Both the position numbers and the translations under genes were made by a program. Under the pieces are notes generated by a model, which saw only the letters and a list, made by a program, of their open reading frames with translations, was not told the origin of the DNA and did not search any database. Positions 45,223 through 53,449 of a stretch of DNA of 64,000 nucleotides are shown one piece after another (within the stretch, counting starts at the first letter, position 1; every line of letters begins with the position of its first letter). The DNA is from Variovorax sp. IB41 (GTDB lineage Bacteria > Pseudomonadota > Gammaproteobacteria > Burkholderiales > Burkholderiaceae_C), in assembly GCF_016405905.1 (NCBI RefSeq), contig NZ_JAEFCB010000013.1, positions 62,001 to 126,000 of the forward strand, in the 5' to 3' direction.

Positions 45223-46245
45223 TTGTCCCTCGTGCCCGCGCGTGCCTTGAAACAGACCGCCGCCGGCATCTCGCGCCGCGTGCTTCTTTGCGGGGTTTCG
45301 GGCGCGGCGCTCGTGGCGCATGCAGCGGCGACGGCAAAAGATGCGTGGCCGCAGAAGCCGATCCGCCTCGTCGTCCCCTTCGCAGCCGGCGGCGGCACGG
45401 ACATCGTGGCGCGCATGATCGGCCAGGCCCTCTCGCAGCACCTGGGCCAGCCCGTGGTGATCGACAACCGGCCCGGCGCCTCCACCCTCATCGGCACCGA
45501 GATCGTCGCCCGCGCCCGGCCCGACGGCTACACGCTGCTGCTGGCGGGCTCCACCAGCTACAGCGTGAACCCCGCGCTGCGCGCCGAGCGCGCCTACCGC
45601 CCGTCGCGCGATCTCGCGCCCATCGCCATCGTCGCGCGGGTGCCGCTGGTGCTCGTTGCGGGCAGCGGCACGCCGTGGCTGTCGCTCTCCGAGCTGGTCG
45701 AGGCGGCCAGGGCGCGTCCCGAACGCATCCGCTACGCCACCTTCGGCAACGCCTCGGGCTCGCACCTCACGGGCGAACTGTTCGCGCTGGCCGCGGGCAT
45801 CCGGCTGCAGGACATCGCGTACCGCGGCAGCAGCCAGGCGCTGGTGGCCGTGATGGGCGGGGAGGTCGAGATGGGCATCGACACCGTGGCCTCGGTCGCG
45901 CCCCATGTGCGCTCGGGCAAGCTGCGCGCGCTGGGCATCATGGGCGCCGCGCGCTCGGGCCTTTTGCCCGGCGTGTGCACGCTGGCCGAGCAGGGGCTGC
46001 CCGAGGCCAGCTTCGACGCCTGGTACGGCTTTGCCGCACCGCCGCGCACGCCCGCGCCGGTGCTCGCCACGCTCACGCACGCCATCGCGCAGACGCTCGC
46101 CAGCCCCGCGTTGCAAGCCCAGCTGCGCGCGCAGGGCATCGAGCCGGCGATGGTCGGCGCGGCCAGTTTCCTGCGGCAGGTGGAGACGGAGATTCCGCGT
46201 TACCGCGCGCTGGCGCACCGCGCGGGCATCGTCGCGAACGAGTAG
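45223..46245 (+). CDS. Tripartite tricarboxylate transporter substrate-binding protein (Bug family)
   Basis: 340 residues from a TTG codon. A twin-arginine-like signal ISRRVLLCGVSG precedes the mature protein. Family motifs: KPIRLVVPFAAGGGTDIVAR, VVIDNRPGASTLIGTE, PDGYTLLLAG and IAYRGSSQALVAVMGGEVEM. Bug proteins capture organic acids or similar compounds in the periplasm. No membrane TctA/TctB genes are nearby, a common situation for these orphan binders. Its 3' end converges with the hydrolase gene. Confidence 0.88.
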   Translation: MSLVPARALKQTAAGISRRVLLCGVSGAALVAHAAATAKDAWPQKPIRLVVPFAAGGGTDIVARMIGQALSQHLGQPVVIDNRPGASTLIGTEIVARARPDGYTLLLAGSTSYSVNPALRAERAYRPSRDLAPIAIVARVPLVLVAGSGTPWLSLSELVEAARARPERIRYATFGNASGSHLTGELFALAAGIRLQDIAYRGSSQALVAVMGGEVEMGIDTVASVAPHVRSGKLRALGIMGAARSGLLPGVCTLAEQGLPEASFDAWYGFAAPPRTPAPVLATLTHAIAQTLASPALQAQLRAQGIEPAMVGAASFLRQVETEIPRYRALAHRAGIVANE

Positions 46246-46267
46246 CCCGCGAGCCCTTTCCGAAGGC

Positions 46268-47083
46268 TCAGTTCGCCGGCGTGCCGAGGAAATCGCGCAG
46301 CGCGAACAGCGTCTCGTCCGGCGCCTCGCTCATAAGCGAGTGGCCGGCATGCACCGTCACCACCTTCGCGTTGCGCGCCTTGCCGACCAGCGCCTTGGTA
46401 GCGCGCGGCGGCGTCATCTGGTCGGCATCGCCGAGCAGGAACAGCACCGGGCACTGCACCGCTTCGATCGCGGCCTCGCCGTTCGCATAGTCGTTGCAGG
46501 CCTTGAAGCCGATGTGGAACACGTTGTGGTCGCGGTTGCTCGCGAGCACGCGGCGCATCAGCGCGCGCGAGCTGCCGTACAGCCAGGTGCCGGGGCCCAG
46601 CGACGAGGGCGGCGGTGCGAGCAGCGAATGCGAGAAGGTGTTGACCATCGCGATCGCGCGCTGCGGATCGTTCAGCGCACCGTCGAGCAGCGCGGGCGAC
46701 ACCACCATCGGATACGCCGTGCCGACCAGCGCCAGGTGCGTCACCCGATCGGGCGTGCGCGAAGCGGTTTCGAGCGCGATCAGCGAGCCGAAGCTGTGGC
46801 CCACGAGCGCCGCCTTCTGCACGCCGGCCGCATCGAGCAGCGCGACGACGAACTGCGCGGCCTCTTCCACGCTCGCGGGCGGCGGGCCGTCGCTCTTGCA
46901 GTGGCCCGGCAGGTCGACCGCGAGCACGTTCCAGCCGTGGTTGGCGAACCAGCGGCTCTGCAAAATCCACACGCTGTGGTCGTTGAGCACGCCGTGGATG
47001 AACACGACCGTGGGCCTGGCCGCATCGAAGGGCTTGCCGCCGGTGTAGCAGTAGGTGGCGTGGCCGTTGACGGTGTAGTGCAT
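46268..47083 (-). CDS. Alpha/beta-hydrolase
   Basis: 271 residues with a classical fold: oxyanion segment VVFIHGVLNDHSVW, nucleophile ALVGHSFGSLIAL (Ser near 95), acid residue in LFLLGDADQMTPP and the catalytic His in HAGHSLMSEAP. Comparable proteins hydrolyse esters or peroxide-activated acids. Only one base separates the metY stop from this ATG, so it is coupled to metY; a GTG at 47092 is another possible start. Confidence 0.85.
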   Translation of the reverse strand: MHYTVNGHATYCYTGGKPFDAARPTVVFIHGVLNDHSVWILQSRWFANHGWNVLAVDLPGHCKSDGPPPASVEEAAQFVVALLDAAGVQKAALVGHSFGSLIALETASRTPDRVTHLALVGTAYPMVVSPALLDGALNDPQRAIAMVNTFSHSLLAPPPSSLGPGTWLYGSSRALMRRVLASNRDHNVFHIGFKACNDYANGEAAIEAVQCPVLFLLGDADQMTPPRATKALVGKARNAKVVTVHAGHSLMSEAPDETLFALRDFLGTPAN

Positions 47084-47084
47084 G

Positions 47085-48395
47085 TCAGGCACCCACCTTT
47101 TCCGCGGCCTTGAGCGCGCGCTTCAGGTCGTCGATCAGGTCGGCCGGATCTTCCAGCCCGATCGACAGGCGAATCGTTCCCTGCGAAATGCCCGCGCCCG
47201 CGAGCGCCTCGTCGGTCATGCGGAAGTGCGTGGTGCTCGCGGGGTGGATCACCAGGCTGCGGCAATCGCCCACGTTGGCCAGGTGGCTGAAGAGCTTGAG
47301 CGCCTCGATGAAGGCCTTGCCCTGCGCGCGGCTGCCCTTGATGTCGAAGCTGAACACCGCGCCCGCGCCGCGCGCGCCGTGGCGCAGGAGCTTCTGCGCG
47401 AGCGCATGGCTCGGGTGCGATTCGATCAGCGGATGCCCCACCCGCGAGACGAAGGGATGGCTCGCGAGAAACGCCACCACCTTCTGCGTGTTGTCGATGT
47501 GCCGCTCCATGCGCAGCGGCAGCGTCTCGATGCCCTGCAGGATCAGCCACGCGGTGTGCGGGCTCATCGAGGCGCCGAAGTCGCGCAGGCCCTCGCGCCG
47601 CGCGCGCAAGAGGAACGCGCCGACGGTGCTCTCCTCGCTGAAGACCATGTTGTGGAAGCCGTCGTAGGCCTGCGTCAATTCCGCGAATTTGCCCGACTTC
47701 TCCCAGTCGAAACTGCCGCCGTCCACGACGATCCCGCCGATCACCGTGCCGTGGCCCGAGAGGAACTTGGTCGCCGAGTGGTAGACCAGGTCGGCGCCCC
47801 AGTCGAAGGGCTTGATGAGGTAGGGCGAGGTCAGCGTCGAATCGACCAGCAGCGGCACACCCGCTTCGTGCGCGATGTCGCTCACGGCCGGAATGTCGAG
47901 CACGTCCAGGCCCGGGTTGCCCACGGTCTCGCCGAAGAAGAGCTTGGTCTCGGGCCGCACCGCAGCGCGCCAGCCATCCAGGTCGCCGGGTTTCACGAAC
48001 GTGGTCTCGATGCCGAAGCGGCGCATCGTGTAGTGCAGCAGGTTCTGCGAGCCGCCATAGAGGGCCGTGCTCGCCACGATGTGCGAGCCCGCGCCCATCA
48101 GCGTGGCGATCGACAGGTGCAGCGCCGCCTGCCCGCTCGCGGTGGCGATGGCGCCGATGCCGCCTTCCAGCGCCGACACGCGCTGCTCCAGCACCGCATT
48201 GGTCGGGTTGCTGATGCGCGAATACACATGGCCCGCGCGCTCCAGGTTGAAGAGCGCGGCCGCGTGGTCGCTCGACTCGAAGACGAACGAGGTGGTCAGG
48301 TGGATCGGCACCGCCCGCGCGCCGGTGGCGGGGTCGGGCGAGGCGCCGGCGTGCAGCGCGAGGGTGTCGAAACCGGGGTCGGAATAGCCGGGCAT
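47085..48395 (-). CDS. metY: O-acetylhomoserine sulfhydrylase (aminocarboxypropyltransferase)
   Basis: 436 residues. PLP-dependent Cys/Met-metabolism enzyme that makes homocysteine from O-acetylhomoserine and sulfide. Motifs: GFDTLALHAGASPDPATGA, ALEGGIGAIATASGQAA, the PLP-lysine motif VYHSATKFLSGHGT near residue 210, and SIGLEDPADLIDDL near the end. The PxxGxRAVPI-type opening and length favour MetY over MetB/MetZ. It is transcribed with the downstream hydrolase. Confidence 0.93.
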   Translation of the reverse strand: MPGYSDPGFDTLALHAGASPDPATGARAVPIHLTTSFVFESSDHAAALFNLERAGHVYSRISNPTNAVLEQRVSALEGGIGAIATASGQAALHLSIATLMGAGSHIVASTALYGGSQNLLHYTMRRFGIETTFVKPGDLDGWRAAVRPETKLFFGETVGNPGLDVLDIPAVSDIAHEAGVPLLVDSTLTSPYLIKPFDWGADLVYHSATKFLSGHGTVIGGIVVDGGSFDWEKSGKFAELTQAYDGFHNMVFSEESTVGAFLLRARREGLRDFGASMSPHTAWLILQGIETLPLRMERHIDNTQKVVAFLASHPFVSRVGHPLIESHPSHALAQKLLRHGARGAGAVFSFDIKGSRAQGKAFIEALKLFSHLANVGDCRSLVIHPASTTHFRMTDEALAGAGISQGTIRLSIGLEDPADLIDDLKRALKAAEKVGA

Positions 48396-48549
48396 GAGGG
48401 CCTTTCTGTTGTCTCTTCGCAATGCCCCGTTACGTCTGCAAAGCATGCGCGGGCGACAGGGGCGTTCAGGTCGGCGTCGATTGTGGGCTATATTCAAATC
48501 GGCACCCCGCCCAGTACGAGAGTTCGAGAGTCCCCGAGAGGAGCACACG

Positions 48550-49005
48550 ATGAAAGTCAGCGACATCCTTCGCGTCAAGGGCAACACGCTCTTCACCATC
48601 ACGCCAGACGACCTGCTGGCAGAAGCCGCCACCACGATGGCGGAAAAGGACATCGGCTCCCTGGTGGTCATGGAACACGGCGACCTGGTGGGCATGCTCA
48701 CCTTCCGCGAAGTGATCGTGGCCATCGTGGGCAACGGCGGCCAGGTCGGGACCACGCTGGTGCGCAAGGCCATGGACGACGCCCCCGTCACCTGCACCCT
48801 GGAAACGGACCTGGACGAAATCCGCCGCATCATGCTGGAGCGCCACGCGCGCTACATGCCCGTGATGGACAAGCGCATGCTGATGGGCGTGATCAGCTTC
48901 TACGACGTGGCCAAGGCCGTGGTGGACAGCCAGAACTTCGAGAACAAGATGCTCAAGGCCTACATCCGCGACTGGCCGGCCGAAGACGAGAGCAAGACCG
49001 GCTGA
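48550..49005 (+). CDS. Tandem CBS-domain protein
   Basis: 151 residues forming a CBS pair: first domain about 1-65 (KVSDILRVKGNTLFTITPDD, GSLVVMEHGDLVGMLTFRE), second about 75-130 (VTCTLETDLDEIRRIMLERH, YMPVMDKRMLMGVISFYDV). CBS pairs bind adenosine nucleotides and regulate partners; no effector domain is fused here. GAGGAG precedes the ATG. Confidence 0.9.
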   Translation: MKVSDILRVKGNTLFTITPDDLLAEAATTMAEKDIGSLVVMEHGDLVGMLTFREVIVAIVGNGGQVGTTLVRKAMDDAPVTCTLETDLDEIRRIMLERHARYMPVMDKRMLMGVISFYDVAKAVVDSQNFENKMLKAYIRDWPAEDESKTG

Positions 49006-49044
49006 TCCGCACGCGTCGGGTGCAATGCCCGATGCAATGCAAAA

Positions 49045-49130
49045 ACACCGAGGAACCGGCTTCGCCGGGCCTCAGGTGTTGCCCCCGGTAGGGGGTTGGC
49101 GAAGCGACACGCAGTGCGCGCAGCCTGGGG
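49045..49130 (+). repeat. 86-bp dispersed intergenic repeat, copy B
   Basis: Matches 34808-34893 at about 77 of 86 bases with equal length and same orientation. It contains hairpins CCGGC-TTC-GCCGG and CCCCC-GGTA-GGGGG. It lies between the end of the CBS gene and the end of the Bug gene on the other strand, where it could also act as a bidirectional terminator. Confidence 0.8.
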
Positions 49131-49140
49131 GCGAGCCCAG

Positions 49141-50130
49141 TTATTCCTTGATGTTGGCGGTCTGCACGATCTTCTGATTGCGCGCGTATTCGGCCTGCAC
49201 GAATTTGCCGAACGCCTCCGGCGTGCCGCTCCCCGGCAGCGCCCCTTGCTCCATCAGCTTGGAGCGCACCCCTTCCTCCTGCAGCACCGCATTGAGTTCC
49301 TGGTTGATCTGCGCGACCACGGCCGGCGGCGTTTTCGCGGGCGCGAAGATGCCCGTCCAACTCACCATGTCGAAGCCCTTCAGGCCCGGCATCTCGTCGA
49401 AGGTGGGCACGCCGGGCAGCGCGGCCAGCCGCTTGTTGCTGGTGATGCCCAGCGCCTTGAGCCTCTTGCCGTTCACGTGCGGAATGGCGCTGGTGCTCAC
49501 CAGCATCGCGAGGTCCACCTGGTTGCCGATCACGTCGGTGGCGATCTGCGCGCCGCCGCGGTACGGCACGTGCGTGACGAAGATGCCGCTGCGCTCCTTG
49601 AGCAGTTCCATCGCCAGCTGCAGCACGGTGCCCACGCCCGAGGTGGCGTAGTTGTACTGGCCGGGCTTGGCCTTGGCGAGCTTCACGAAATCGGCGAAGG
49701 TCTGCGCTTCGAGCCCGGGCCGCGCGACCAGCACCATCGGCGCGGTGTTCAAGAGGCCCACCGGCGCGAGATCCTTCAGCGGATCGAAGCGGAAGGCCGT
49801 CGGATTCACCAGCTTGCCGATGGCGATCGCGCTGTCCGGCCCGACCACCAGCGTGTAGCCGTCGGGCGCCGCGTTCACCGCCTTGGCCACGCCGATGGCG
49901 CCGCCCGCGCCGCTCACGTTGTCGATCACCACCGATTGCTTCAACCGCTCGCCCAGGCGCTGCGCGACCAGCCGCGCGTTGACGTCCACGCTGCCGCCGG
50001 CCGTGTACGGAACGATCAGCGTGATGGGCTTGGCGGTTGGCCATGCCTGCGCGAGCGCGGCGGTGGGCAGGGCGGCGCAAAGTGCGGCGGCAAGAAGAAG
50101 GCGGCGGGGCGTGTTCATGGCGTGGTTCAT
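49141..50130 (-). CDS. Tripartite tricarboxylate transporter substrate-binding protein (Bug family)
   Basis: 329 residues with a signal peptide (AAALCAALPTAALAQ) and the family motifs KPITLIVPYTAGGSVDVNAR, VVIDNVSGAGGAIGV, PDGYTLVVGPDSAIA and THVPYRGGAQIATDVIGNQV. It is a periplasmic solute binder. The ATG at 50130 overlaps the stop of the adenosine-deaminase gene (ATGA), implying a shared transcript and perhaps a shared substrate class; ATG 50118 is the alternative start. Confidence 0.88.
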   Translation of the reverse strand: MNHAMNTPRRLLLAAALCAALPTAALAQAWPTAKPITLIVPYTAGGSVDVNARLVAQRLGERLKQSVVIDNVSGAGGAIGVAKAVNAAPDGYTLVVGPDSAIAIGKLVNPTAFRFDPLKDLAPVGLLNTAPMVLVARPGLEAQTFADFVKLAKAKPGQYNYATSGVGTVLQLAMELLKERSGIFVTHVPYRGGAQIATDVIGNQVDLAMLVSTSAIPHVNGKRLKALGITSNKRLAALPGVPTFDEMPGLKGFDMVSWTGIFAPAKTPPAVVAQINQELNAVLQEEGVRSKLMEQGALPGSGTPEAFGKFVQAEYARNQKIVQTANIKE

Positions 50131-51227
50131 CCGAGGGTGGAAGGCGTGGGTTCGGTGTCGAGGCGGGCGCGCAGCGTGTCGAACGCTTCGCTCCACTGCG
50201 TGCGCCATGCGCAGCGCTGGGTGTCGTCGATCCATGCGCCATCGAGGCCGTTGTGCATGAAGCCGCGCAGATCGTCCAGCCCGAAGCCGAAGTCGCGCAC
50301 CATCATCAGCCACGCCCCGGTGGGCGTGACCTTGTGCAGCGTCGGGTCGTCGGTGTTGGGGTGGATGCGCAGCCCGAGTCCGGGCATGCGGCGGATCGGA
50401 TGGTCGATGGCCCAGCGTTCGGGCGAGAGCGTGCGCAGGTAGTACGAGTTGGTCGGCACCACGGTGAAGAGCACGCCGCGCTCGGCGCATTCGCGCGCGT
50501 AGTCGGGCTGGTCGACCACCGTGTAGCCGTGGTCGATGCGGTCCACCTGCAGCACGTCGAGCGCGGTGCGCACATTCGTCCAGGGCATGCCGAATTCGCC
50601 GGCATGCGCGGTGGTCTTGAGGCCCGCCTTCTTCGCCGCGGCATAAGCCTCTGTGAACAGCTCGGGCGGCCGGTCGACCTCGCGGTAATCGATGCCGATG
50701 CCGATCACCTCGTCGCAGCGGTGCGCCACGACCCACTCGACCATCTCCACCGCCGCCTCGGGGCTTGCCTCACGGTCGATGGCCGCGATAAGCCGGCCGG
50801 TGATGCCGAACTCCTGCTGCGCATCCTGCACCGCGCGCACGATCGCGGCCTGCGCCATCGCGTACGGAATGCCCGAGCCGTGCACCGTGCCGGTCGGGTT
50901 CCAGAAGAACTCCGCGTAGCGCACGTTGTGCGAGGCCGCGTCCTGCAGGTATTCGAGCGTGAGCTGGTACAGGTCGCCGGGGCCGCGCACCAGCTGCGCG
51001 TCGAGCGCGCGCAGCACCCGCAGCACGCCGACCGGCTTTTCGCCGCGCGTGTAGAAGCCCTCGATCTCGTCGGCCGCCAGCGGCGCGCCGGCGCGCAGGT
51101 TCAGCTGCTTGAAGGTCTCGTGGCGCACGGTGCCGAACAGGTGGCAGTGCAGCTCGACCTTGGGGATCGCGCGGAGGAACGATTCCAGCGTGAAGGGCGG
51201 CGAATGCGGCATGGAGGGGCTGGTCAT
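50127..51227 (-). CDS. Adenosine deaminase-family metal hydrolase
   Basis: 366 residues with TIM-barrel amidohydrolase motifs: first metal pair KVELHCHLFGT (HxH), THAGEFGMPW, RIDHGYTVV and the terminal IHPNTDDPTLH. Adenosine deaminase has HxH-LDG; here LFG follows, and the subgroup may act on another purine or aminated base. The product is cytoplasmic. I chose ATG 51227, because the longer GTG start at 51290 would run through the promoter region shared with the LysR gene. Confidence 0.82.
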   Translation of the reverse strand: MTSPSMPHSPPFTLESFLRAIPKVELHCHLFGTVRHETFKQLNLRAGAPLAADEIEGFYTRGEKPVGVLRVLRALDAQLVRGPGDLYQLTLEYLQDAASHNVRYAEFFWNPTGTVHGSGIPYAMAQAAIVRAVQDAQQEFGITGRLIAAIDREASPEAAVEMVEWVVAHRCDEVIGIGIDYREVDRPPELFTEAYAAAKKAGLKTTAHAGEFGMPWTNVRTALDVLQVDRIDHGYTVVDQPDYARECAERGVLFTVVPTNSYYLRTLSPERWAIDHPIRRMPGLGLRIHPNTDDPTLHKVTPTGAWLMMVRDFGFGLDDLRGFMHNGLDGAWIDDTQRCAWRTQWSEAFDTLRARLDTEPTPSTLG

Positions 51228-51275
51228 GCTGACCAGTCTAGGCAGCGCGGCCCCATAAGGAAAATTTTGAATTTC

Positions 51276-51281
51276 TATAAT
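51276..51281 (+). promoter_or_regulatory. Candidate -10 box of the LysR gene in an A+T-rich divergent promoter
   Basis: A perfect TATAAT sits in an unusually A+T-rich patch (51261-51288) between the divergent adenosine-deaminase and LysR genes. The start of transcription would be about 35 bases before the LysR start codon. No good -35 box is seen. The patch also has dyad-like AAATT/AATTT elements that could bind LysR. Confidence 0.35.
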
Positions 51282-51322
51282 TTGATTCACCCGATCAATA
51301 ACCGCCGCTCTCTGGAGATGCC

Positions 51323-52291
51323 ATGGCCACAGCCGCCTTGCCCCTGCGTGCGCTCACGCTGCGCCAGCTGCAGTTCTTCTCGGTGCTGGTGGAAGAAGGC
51401 CAGTTCGGCCGCGCCGCGCGCCGCCTGGCCATCACGCAGCCCGCGCTCAGCAACGCCATCAAGCAGATGGAAAAGCTCCTCGGCGCCGAACTCCTCACCC
51501 GCTCCACCCACCGCCTCGAACTCACGCCCGTGGGCGCCGAGGTGCTCGCGCGCACCGACTTCCTGGTCAACACCTTCGAGGTGGCGCTGCGCGACATCGA
51601 AAGCACCGTGCAGCGCGGCCGTGCCTTCGTGCGCGTAGGCGTGATCCCTTCGGCCAGCGCGCGCGTGGCCGCGGTCGTGAGCGAATTCCTCGAGCAAGAC
51701 GGCCAGCGCGAGGTCGAGCTGGCCTGGCGCGATGCGCCCTCGACCACCCTCCTGGCCGAACTGCGCAGCGGCCAGCTCGACATGGCGGTGGCCGCCATCA
51801 CCGAGCCGCCGGGGGGCCTCACCTGCATCGACCTCTTCCGCGATCCGCTGGTGCTGGTGGTGCGCCGCGACCATCCGCTGGCCGCGGCCGGCGATGCGAA
51901 CTGGGAGGCCATCGGCCGCGAACGCCTCGTGCTGTTCGAGAGCGGCAGCATGCCGGCGCTGGGCAACCCCGCGCGTGCACAGTTTGCGCAGGGCGCCGAG
52001 CCCTACCGCGTGAGCTATTCCGAAACGCTCTACGCGCTGGTGCGCAGCGGCCAGGCGCTCGGGCTGATGCCGCGCCTGTACACCACGTCGCTGCGCGACC
52101 CGGAGCTCGCGGTGGTGCCGCTGCTCAAGCCCCGCATCGAGCGCCGCGTGGTGCTCGCCTACCTGCCGGGCCCGATGCGCAACGTGGTGGCGCAGGACCT
52201 CATCGCATTACTGCGTAACCGGTTGCCCCAAAGTGGAGAGCCCCAAGTGCGCCGTGTCACTCGGGGAACACGCGTTCGACGCCAGCCCTAG
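51323..52291 (+). CDS. LysR-family transcriptional regulator
   Basis: 322 residues. HTH (LRQLQFFSVLVEEGQFGRAA, QPALSNAIKQMEKLLGAELL) and effector domain from about 95 (FVRVGVIPSASARVAAVV, RSGQALGLMPRLY). It is divergent from the adenosine-deaminase/Bug operon and so is its probable regulator. GGAG lies 5-8 bases before the ATG. The Arg-rich C-terminal tail is non-conserved. Confidence 0.9.
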   Translation: MATAALPLRALTLRQLQFFSVLVEEGQFGRAARRLAITQPALSNAIKQMEKLLGAELLTRSTHRLELTPVGAEVLARTDFLVNTFEVALRDIESTVQRGRAFVRVGVIPSASARVAAVVSEFLEQDGQREVELAWRDAPSTTLLAELRSGQLDMAVAAITEPPGGLTCIDLFRDPLVLVVRRDHPLAAAGDANWEAIGRERLVLFESGSMPALGNPARAQFAQGAEPYRVSYSETLYALVRSGQALGLMPRLYTTSLRDPELAVVPLLKPRIERRVVLAYLPGPMRNVVAQDLIALLRNRLPQSGEPQVRRVTRGTRVRRQP

Positions 52292-52313
52292 CCGCGGCTA
52301 AGATGCGCCGCAC

Positions 52314-52673
52314 ATGCCTCGCCCGCTCGTCGCCGCCGTGTTCGCGATCCTCCTGTGCTGCCACGGGCTCGTGGTGTTTGCGCAGGGCCTGGTCGACGCG
52401 GCCAACCAGCGCGACGAGGTGGCGCACGTGCTCTTTGCCGACGCGTCCGCCACCACCGATGCGGTGAACACGGCCGGCGTGGCCGGTACCACGCAGCCCG
52501 CGGACGACGCGGACCTGGACATCGGCCACAGCATCGAAGCGCCCTTTGTCGAGCACCTCTTCGGCTTCGCGCCGCTGCCGGCATCGCAGCCGGAATTCGC
52601 GCCGGCGTTCGTCTCGCTGACGTACCTCGAGCGGCCCACGCGGCCGCCGCAAACTCCCGCCTTCTTCGCATAG
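52314..52673 (+). CDS. Small exported protein of unknown function
   Basis: 119 residues with a clear signal peptide (AAVFAILLCCHGLVVFAQG). The mature part is acidic, Ala/Thr/Asp-rich and ends PTRPPQTPAFFA; no domain is recognised. The short size and C-terminal Pro-Pro-rich end recall CzcI-like proteins in outline only, and no metal-efflux gene is adjacent. It lies 22 bp downstream of the LysR gene. Confidence 0.6.
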   Translation: MPRPLVAAVFAILLCCHGLVVFAQGLVDAANQRDEVAHVLFADASATTDAVNTAGVAGTTQPADDADLDIGHSIEAPFVEHLFGFAPLPASQPEFAPAFVSLTYLERPTRPPQTPAFFA

Positions 52674-52804
52674 GTCCGGGCCTCTCGCCCGCCGACCCCG
52701 CGCTTGTGCGCGCAGCCTTGCCTCATCGTTTGTGCAAGCGCCTCGCGCGATCCGCGCCATCCGTTCGCGATGGCACCGACAAGAAAGAGGAACGAGGAGA
52801 AGAC

Positions 52805-53446
52805 ATGAAGCACTCACGAGATGTCATGTTCGCGAGGCTGGCCGATTTCCGCATCGATGCCGATGCGCTGCGGCGCCATTTCCTGGCGCACGTCTGCACG
52901 CTGCCCTCGATGCCGTACCGCGACAACCGCGTGGACTACATCGGCTGGGCCGTCACGAGCCGCGACGGCACGCTCACCGACGGCATCCGCCGCATCCCCG
53001 GCAAGCAGCCCTTCGTGCCCGGCACCGCGCGGACCGACGCCTGCTCGGGGTATCTCGCCGAGGTGATGGATGCGCTGCGCGAGACGGGCCTGGCGCCCTT
53101 TCGCGCGCGCATCATGCAGCTGGAGAGCGAGGGCGCCGAGATGCCGCTGCACACCGATGCGCTCAAGGAAACCTGGCGCCTGCACATCCCGATCGTCACC
53201 AACCCGAACTGCTTTTTCGAGTGGCAGCGCGCCGACGGCAGCATCGAGAGCGTGCACCTGCCCGCCGACGGCTCGGCCTGGCTGGTGCGGGTGGACGTGA
53301 ACCACCGCGCCGTGAACCGCAGCAACCAGCCCTCCAGCCGCGCGCACCTCTTGATGGGCCTGAACCCGGGGCCTGAATTGCGCATGCTGGCCGAGCCGTG
53401 GCTGCCGGTGTTCCAGAAGACCGACGCCTTCGCGGCGACGGACTGA
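52805..53446 (+). CDS. Aspartyl/asparaginyl beta-hydroxylase-fold dioxygenase
   Basis: 213 residues. Double-stranded beta-helix iron/2-oxoglutarate fold: HxD motif MPLHTDALKETWRLHIPI (His near 116), distal His and Arg in VDVNHRAVNRSNQPSSRAHL. It resembles the Asp_Arg_Hydrox family, which hydroxylates Asp/Asn residues in proteins or lipid acyl chains (as LpxO). It has a very strong ribosome site (GAGGAACGAGGAGAAG). The stop lies 3 bp before the next gene, so it heads the 52.8-58.6 kb cluster. Confidence 0.82.
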   Translation: MKHSRDVMFARLADFRIDADALRRHFLAHVCTLPSMPYRDNRVDYIGWAVTSRDGTLTDGIRRIPGKQPFVPGTARTDACSGYLAEVMDALRETGLAPFRARIMQLESEGAEMPLHTDALKETWRLHIPIVTNPNCFFEWQRADGSIESVHLPADGSAWLVRVDVNHRAVNRSNQPSSRAHLLMGLNPGPELRMLAEPWLPVFQKTDAFAATD

Positions 53447-53449
53447 CCG

